From Pelomyxa schiedti (lineage: Eukaryota > Evosea > Pelobiontida > Pelomyxidae), in the NCBI GenBank assembly GCA_020536535.1, contig JAHLWZ010000004.1, positions 248,001 through 312,000 on the forward strand: a stretch of DNA of 64,000 nt, in the 5' to 3' direction. A program made the translations under genes and the position numbers. Shown piece after piece: positions 58,250 through 64,000 of this stretch (its first letter is position 1; each line of letters starts with the position of its first letter). Under the pieces are notes generated by a model. That model saw nothing but the letters and a program-made list of their open reading frames with translations, ran no database searches and was not told the origin of the DNA.

Positions 58250-60115
58250 ATGGAGGACGTTTATGATGTGATTGTGTTGGGTACGGGGTTGAAGGAGTCC
58301 ATGCTGTCAGGACTGTTGTCTCTTGATGGTCTCAAAGTGCTTCATCTCGAAAGGTGCACTGTCAATGTTTCGCTTTGTTGTCGAAGCGGGGCTAAAAGGC
58401 TTCGAACAGGGGTGAATATTATGGCGGTTCTTGTGCATCGTTGAACTTAAACGAATTGGTTGCACAATTCAAAGGCGGGGGCACACCCTCAGCAACACTT
58501 GGACTGAGCAGAGAATACAGTGTTGACCTATCACCAATGTAAGGGAAGATACTTTGGATGGGCCTTTTTCTTTGTGTTCCTCTCACAAGCTCAACAACTT
58601 TTTCTAAGGTTCGTAATGGCTGATGGTAAAGCAAGAAAATTACTCGTGCTTTCTTCCTTACTTGAGTACCTCATTTAGTCTCCTGCAGGTGTTCTAGTTC
58701 GAATGCTTCTCCACACTGATGCAGGCCGTTTCCTTGAATTTGTGTCAGTTGCTGGGAGCTATATCTATAGGTATGAAATGGTGGTATTTATTGCTTTGTT
58801 TCAACGTTGAAATAGGGGTGGCGGTATCCACAAAGTTCCCGCTACCGATGTAGAGGCCCTCGAATCTCCAATGATGAATCCCTTAGAGAAGGGGCGCTGC
58901 AAAAGATTTTTCAAGTATATACAGGAGTACGAGGAAAATGTTCCAGCTACACATGATGGTTTCCTTTTTCCTCGTTGCGTCCTTCTCCTCAAGTTCCTTA
59001 GGTGCTGACCTTGCAAGGATGCCAATGAGTACCCTATTTGCAAAATTTTCCCTTGAGCCTGGCACTGTGGACTTTGTTGGTCATGCACTTGCGCTTTACC
59101 CTGATGACTCGTGAGTGGCTTCTCCCAATCCTCTAATAATAAGAATAGGTATATGAGCAAACCTGCGATCGAGACTATAAGGAAATTGAAGCTCTACTAC
59201 CGCTCACTTGCCCGGTATTCCACGTCTCCGTACCTCTACTCGCTTTATGGTGTGGGAGAGTTACCTCAGGCGTTTCTCCGGTTCGTTTGTGATACATGGT
59301 ATTCAGACTCAGATTTATAATCCAGACTGAGTGCCACACATGGTGGAACTATCATGCTGCGGGCTACAGTTGGCTCAGTGATTTACGAGGCTGGTAAAAT
59401 TGCTGGGATACAGTCCCCACAACTACCCAATACCGTAAGTTGGACGGTTTAATTTTTCTCCACTGATTTGGGTAAGACAGCAAGATGTGAGTGTGTTGTT
59501 GCGGATCCCTCCTACTTCCCTGAAAAGGTGAGAAAGATTGGACAGGTAGTCCGGGCTATCTGTCTCCTCTCCCACCCTGTAAGAGAGACTCGAGGTGCGG
59601 ACTCTGCACAAATTATCATCCCACAGAAGGAAGTTGGCAGGCAATCCGGTACCTCTATTTCATCATACAACATGTTCAACATTGCATTAGACATCTACAT
59701 CTGTGTTGTATCCTCTGTGCACCATGTTTGCCCACGTGGACGGTGGATTGCGATTGTTTCCACCTCCGTTGAGACACAACAACCTGTGGCTGAACTAGCA
59801 CCAGCATTGGCCCTACTCAATCCCATTGAAGAGCAGTAAGTACCTACTCCAAAATCTCGGGGAATACAGTTAGGTACTCCAGCCGTAATTAATAACAACA
59901 CTGCAAATAGATTCATAAACATCACTGATAGCTATGTGCCCCTTTCAGATGGCACTGTGGACCGCGTATTCATCACCAAGTCCAATGACCCCTCACCCTA
60001 CCTTGAGTCCACCGTGGAGGAAGTGCTAGCTCTCTACAAGCGCATCACAGGTAAAGACCTGATTATGGCTGGAGACTCTGAGACCTCAACAACTACAACG
60101 CAAAGTGGCCACTGA
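58250..60115 (+). CDS. Rab GDP dissociation inhibitor (Rab GDI)
   Basis: Starts at ATG 58250 ([20 protein letters not shown], then [15 protein letters not shown]), the GDI/REP N-terminal signature. [23 protein letters not shown] and FVMADGKLVRLLV-type motifs follow. The next exons read [84 protein letters not shown] and [15 protein letters not shown]. The third conserved region has [35 protein letters not shown], and late [21 protein letters not shown] is at 60113-60115. GDI extracts GDP-bound prenylated Rabs from membranes and recycles them in the cytosol. Length (~450 residues) and order are normal. It fits the Rab-centred content of the window (VPS9 GEF, maspardin). Confidence 0.93.
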
Positions 60116-60172
60116 TACCCACCCCAACCTTTACCTCCAAAGAGAATGCTTTATGTTGTAAATGAAATGTTT

Positions 60173-62964
60173 TTAGGACAAAAGTTGCACAGTGTGTTGC
60201 AGCCTGGCCACAGAGTCACATAAGCCTTCAGGCTTGTTTCTCTTTTGGTGAGTGAGTTACTAGGAATAAGTACTATGGAGAGTACCAAGAGCCAGACTGC
60301 CTCGAATTCTCTGACACAATCAATGAGAATAGGGAGTAGAAATTGCTTTGAGCTTGTAGAAAGTTTCCGCACATCGTTCACGGACTCCTTTCGATAAATT
60401 AATCGCGGAATAGAGTGTTGGAAGCCCAGGAATACCTTTATCAGGGCAGTTGCGAAATGACAGGAGAATTTCAATATGTGGATTATCCAGGTGTACTCTT
60501 GTACAATTATCAATGTGTCAGGCGCTGCCATCGAAAGGCTTCCAATCCTGGATTCTTGGGCTTCTATCTCCCTTAGTGAAGCCTATTTGAAAGTAAAATT
60601 TCGTTACACGGTGGAATCAAAATGCCTCCACTTCTGGAATCTTCAAACGTTTACAAATAGTGGGGAAGACGCTATTAAATACAATGGCCCTAAATAGAAC
60701 TCTGGTGGAGTGGTTGGGTATGCGCCTAATAAAGAACCTAACTTACGTACAGCCTGGAAAAGTAGGCTGTATCAAATTGTAGCAGTTTCCCAGATTGTAT
60801 ACAATATCACCCATAACACAATTCAAATCTCTTTTTCTTATGATTCCCCAAACGTGCAACTGCCAACGAACCTGAAGACAAGGGAATTGAGTAATTTTCT
60901 TAAATCAAGAGTCTCTGGGTGGGAAGCACTCTCAGAGTTCCAACTAAATGCCGCTCCTTTACGTTCTTCAGAATGTAAGGGAAGGCTACTGTACCTGTGG
61001 CATAGCCAAGATAGCTAGATGAGAGTGGTTGCATGTGCCCTTGAGAATGAAGTCAGTGAAATAAATTTTAGTTGTGTGTACCATTATCTCCCCAATCAGT
61101 TAACAGCATTCCAGATGCGCCGTGCTCAACTCCTGCAAGAATTGCCTCGGAGATGTTGCATATGGAGTTTCTCGTCCTACCACAAAAGGAGTTCCATGTA
61201 CATGTCGATGGGCAGACATAGAAAGGGATACCAGAGCCAAGTTGTTTACATTTTTCTGAGAATGGGAATCCTTCCTCATAGCCCCACTGAACGAGTTAGC
61301 ACATTCAAAGGTTGAAGTCTCCACATACAATCAGGGCTAAGGAATCTTTGGGAACCAAAGGAATTTCGGATGGATGGGATAGCAGAAAATCAGCCCTTGC
61401 ATTTGTTGAAAGGTGGAAGAAAGAAATATGAGGTACCAAAGCTGAATTCGCATTGGTCTAGTCTGTTGGAGGAGCCGGTGAATTTTGTTCAAGTACTCCA
61501 TGTACATTTGAGCATTACTTTTATTCACACTCCTAAGAAATTCACGTGACTTCCCAACTCCCAAATCAAAAGGTTCATCAAGGTTAACGTTGATCTACAA
61601 CTTATAAGAAACAACAAGAGTACGTACAGGAGTAAACCTGGGAAGTGTGCTGGAAATGTGGGATCAGTTGCGAGTACAGATCACTTAACAGAGTCAAGAC
61701 ACGCTCATTTATTGGGCACAAAGAATATCCTAAAGAATAACATTTGTCATTCTGCCTTAGTAAACTTTCTACCAGCATTTCCCGCAAAATCAAAAATTTG
61801 AGTGTGAGAAGCGCATGCACTCAGAGATTCACGTAGGTCGGTATAGCCTGGTTTAGTAACCCAGCGGTGCATATGTGCCAGACTCTATTATTGGAGTCCA
61901 GTTGTTACAGGATATTAGAAAATAAGAGAAGGACTTGCTGGTTTGGCACTAACTCAATGTAGTTCTCCCAGCACGTTTTGTCGAGAATGTCGATTTCCTC
62001 AGGAGTCATGGCGCTAATTAATTTTTGTTATTCAAGACAGTTTCAGTTATTGTAATAAGATATACCCAGAGCTTTCCCAGACAATATTGTGCCCCGCATA
62101 AGCAAAAGTATGCTCCGTATACAACTGTAACTGATTCATTTTGAAACTAATTTTATTAACAAAGATTACAGATTCGCATTAACCTTGCTAGAAGCTCAAC
62201 AAGCTGTTGGAGTGTCTCCAATTTGGGGACTTTATCCCGTGATATATCAAGAAGTAAACCCCTAACAGCATTTTGCGTGATGAGAACACATGACTAGGGG
62301 AAGAACTACCTTGTGGCCAAAGAAGGAAAATCCATGACACAGATTGGAGGAATAAACAAGTGAGGGTAGAGGCGGCACACATGAATAATTTGCAATAAAG
62401 TGAGGAGGCCATAGAACAGTCCTTTTCAAGTCAAAAGGCAAATTGGAGAACTAAAAGAGCATTTCCCACAGCGTGGAGTGTAATCTGAATACCAGAATCG
62501 GTCCTTGATATCAAAGAAACATCCTTCCCAGTCTTGATCATCATGACATAGCCCTGGTCATGAATCAAAGCCTTCGAGTAGTCCAATCCCAGGGGCGAAT
62601 CACTAGTCTCAGAGCTAGAATCGCGTAACAAATCCGCTGTTACGCGAACCGCCCCATCACAACCGCATTGATGAACGTCGCTGGTGTTCCCTTCTCCCAT
62701 CATCGGCTCCTCTGCAGTCGCGGAGGTGGTGTATTTCGCAAAGCATTCAAGGCCAAACCGACGACCGTGGAGTCTCGCGGCGTGGGCAAATCTACTGGAG
62801 CAACAACTGTCACCCACAATGATGGCAATAGCCGGACTGGAGCGCAGCACTGCGCCGACGTCATTTGTAGGCGACGTAGCGTAAGTGTTCGACAGTGGCA
62901 CAATGGACTTTGGTAAGGGCAGTAGGTTGTCCCCCAACACGCCAGCCCACGTAACCGACGTCAT
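60173..62964 (-). CDS. Glycoside hydrolase family 20-type beta-N-acetylhexosaminidase
   Basis: Starts at ATG 62964 (MTSVTWAGVLGDNLLPLPKS). The N-terminal alpha/beta domain has ALIHDQGYVMMIKTGKDVSL. The TIM barrel begins GLLLDISRDKVPKLETLQQL, then MNQLQLYTEHTFAYAGH, MTPEEIDILDKTCWENYIEL and VPNQ. Later come SLCPINERVLTLLSDLYSQL, INVNLDEPFDLGVGKSREFL, and NISEAILAGVEHGASGMLLT followed by DWGDNGTHN. The C-terminus is WLLRNKPEGLCDSVARLQHT, restored by an intron that removes an apparent frame, with the stop at 60173. It should release terminal GlcNAc/GalNAc from glycans. NLDEPFDLG matches the bacterial-type GH20 branch more than HEXA/HEXB. No signal peptide is obvious, so it may be cytosolic. Divergent orientation to nothing: the Gly-rich gene lies upstream on the same strand. 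Confidence 0.85.
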
Positions 62965-63033
62965 TTCTAAATAATTAAATCAAACGATCTTTTGATTGTT
63001 TCTGGGAAAAAACACAACAAGGAGAAAATGTTC

Positions 63034-64000
63034 TCATTCACACCAGCTATCGTCGGAGCCAGTGCCACTATCACCATTGCTGCTGGCACTGTCACTACAA
63101 GATTCACTATCACTATCAATCGAATCAGGCTCATTCGACTCGTCATCACTGTCAGGGAGGGAAGGAGGCGGAGCAGCAGAAGAAGGATCCGGAGGAGCAG
63201 CGTGCTTGGAAGCCCAACGAATGGCCACCAGGCCACAGGCGCCAGGCCCCCCGACGTGGATAGCATCAATGGGCCCCTCATCCCCTCGCGCCGGCTTGCC
63301 GCCGTCGCCTACCACAATTGCCAGCTTCTGGCGGCTGGCCACCGCGTAGTTCTCCACGGCGGAGTACCCGCCGCCTCCCCCGCCGCAGGACAGCGAGCCC
63401 CCGCCTCCTCCGCCGTATCTCCACCCCGGCGCCCCCCCCTTGCTCTTCTTTGCCACGGGCATGCGGGCGCCCTTGCCCGACACCGGGTGCTGGTCCGCCC
63501 AGCTCCTCGCCTCTGCCCCCCCGCGCCCGCCGCACCCCGCGTACTTCAGCCTGCCTGCGCCATCCTTGCGCCACCGCCCTTCCCCGGCAGCGCCGCCGCC
63601 CCCGTGGGAGCCCTTGGTGCCGTCCTCGGGGGAGTGGCCGCCGTCGCCCCCGTTTGCTTTTGTCCCGGTCCCTCCTTGGCTGCCCCCGGGCTCGGAGCTG
63701 CCTGCTTTCCCCCCGCCGGCTGTTACAATCCCTTCGATCATTGAGTCACCTCCATCTGTTCCCTTGAGTGGCTTCAGTTTGCCCCAGGAGCCCCCTGCTC
63801 CTCCCCCACCAATCGCAATTGCATTGATTGATGTCACGCCTGATGGAACTTTGAAAGTGAATTTGCCTGGTGTGGAGAAGACTTTGCAGGGCTGTGTTAT
63901 GAAACTGGTCCCAATCCAGCCAGTAGAGTGTTGTGGCTGTTTAGCCAGAAGCTTGGGACCCCCAACCGTTGCTCTGACTTGCACAACATATTTAGTGTCC
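63034..64000 (-). CDS. Glycine-rich domain protein with acidic Ser/Asp tail, 5' truncated
   Basis: Open frame from the window edge (DTKYVVQVRATVGG), so the start is outside. FTFKVPSGVTSINAIAIGGG begins a glycine-rich domain of the kind found in ALK/LTK ectodomains and many bacterial and protist surface proteins. It contains GWRYGGGGGGSLSCGGG and KLAIVVGDGGKPARGDEG. It ends with a ~50-residue acidic tail (DSDDESNEPDSIDSDSE, ending DDSWCE), TGA 63034. The domain is GC-rich (Gly codons). No TM segment lies in the visible part. Function unknown; it could be secreted or cytosolic. The next gene (GH20) begins 69 bp downstream on the same strand. Confidence 0.7.
   Translation of the reverse strand, partial: DTKYVVQVRATVGGPKLLAKQPQHSTGWIGTSFITQPCKVFSTPGKFTFKVPSGVTSINAIAIGGGGAGGSWGKLKPLKGTDGGDSMIEGIVTAGGGKAGSSEPGGSQGGTGTKANGGDGGHSPEDGTKGSHGGGGAAGEGRWRKDGAGRLKYAGCGGRGGAEARSWADQHPVSGKGARMPVAKKSKGGAPGWRYGGGGGGSLSCGGGGGGYSAVENYAVASRQKLAIVVGDGGKPARGDEGPIDAIHVGGPGACGLVAIRWASKHAAPPDPSSAAPPPSLPDSDDESNEPDSIDSDSESCSDSASSNGDSGTGSDDSWCE

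Noticed and set aside
62992-63744. 250-codon plus-strand open frame
   Set aside because: It is the antisense of the glycine-rich coding sequence. GC-rich Gly codons leave long open frames on the other strand.

Overview
This is a stretch of gene-dense eukaryotic nuclear DNA from a unicellular organism. About 28 protein genes lie on both strands of 64 kb, and most are broken by many very short GT...AG introns, typically 28-60 nt. Neighbouring genes are often only 30-80 bp apart. The best guess is a free-living amoebozoan, possibly an anaerobic or microaerophilic archamoeba (Mastigamoeba/Pelomyxa type). The reasons are a Dictyostelium-type SHK kinase (kinase plus C-terminal SH2), a pyruvate:ferredoxin oxidoreductase without an obvious targeting peptide, a receptor-type adenylyl cyclase, and many multi-domain small-GTPase regulators. 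The taxonomy is inference.

Layout. 1-5.4 kb: 3' end of a TMEM62-like gene (+) and a receptor-type cyclic-nucleotide phosphodiesterase (-). 5.6-7.8 kb: Cys-rich type I membrane protein (-). 8.2-13.1 kb: PTB/hnRNP-L-like RNA-binding protein and an LRR protein (+). 13.1-21 kb: uridine kinase, small Cys-rich surface protein, receptor-type adenylyl cyclase and ADAT1 tRNA deaminase (all -). 21-27.3 kb: an unassigned coding remnant, ACOT9-like thioesterase (+), SLC35F-like transporter (-), UBR7-like E3 (+). 27.6-35.5 kb: a RasGAP apparently fused to ankyrin repeats (-) and a calpain-7-like protease with a CUE domain (-). 35.8-41.1 kb: PFOR (+) and eIF5A (-). 41.4-47.9 kb: C1/ankyrin/VPS9 Rab GEF and SHK kinase (+). 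47.9-52.3 kb: YqgE/AlgH protein (-), multi-pass membrane protein (+), HOP2 (+). 52.4-57.2 kb: maspardin and a USP deubiquitinase (-), an unrecognised basic protein (+). 57.2-58.2 kb: repeat-bearing intergenic DNA. 58.2-64 kb: Rab GDI (+), GH20-type hexosaminidase (-), and a Gly-rich protein (-) that runs off the window.

Functional themes. Signalling and endomembrane traffic dominate: a cAMP synthase and a cAMP/cGMP-degrading enzyme that seem to share the same transmembrane sensor module, RasGAP, Rab5-type GEF, Rab GDI, SHK kinase, calpain-7 and maspardin. The most striking points are the receptor-type PDE paired with the receptor-type cyclase, the RasGAP-ankyrin fusion, a 94-bp near-identical repeat with GT...AG ends present in two loci, a 10-nt microexon that encodes part of the cyclase active site, and a near-perfect 90-bp hairpin just upstream of a gene. 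Exon-intron structures were read by eye, so outer coordinates are firmer than internal joins. Gene bounds run from start codon to stop codon and include introns.
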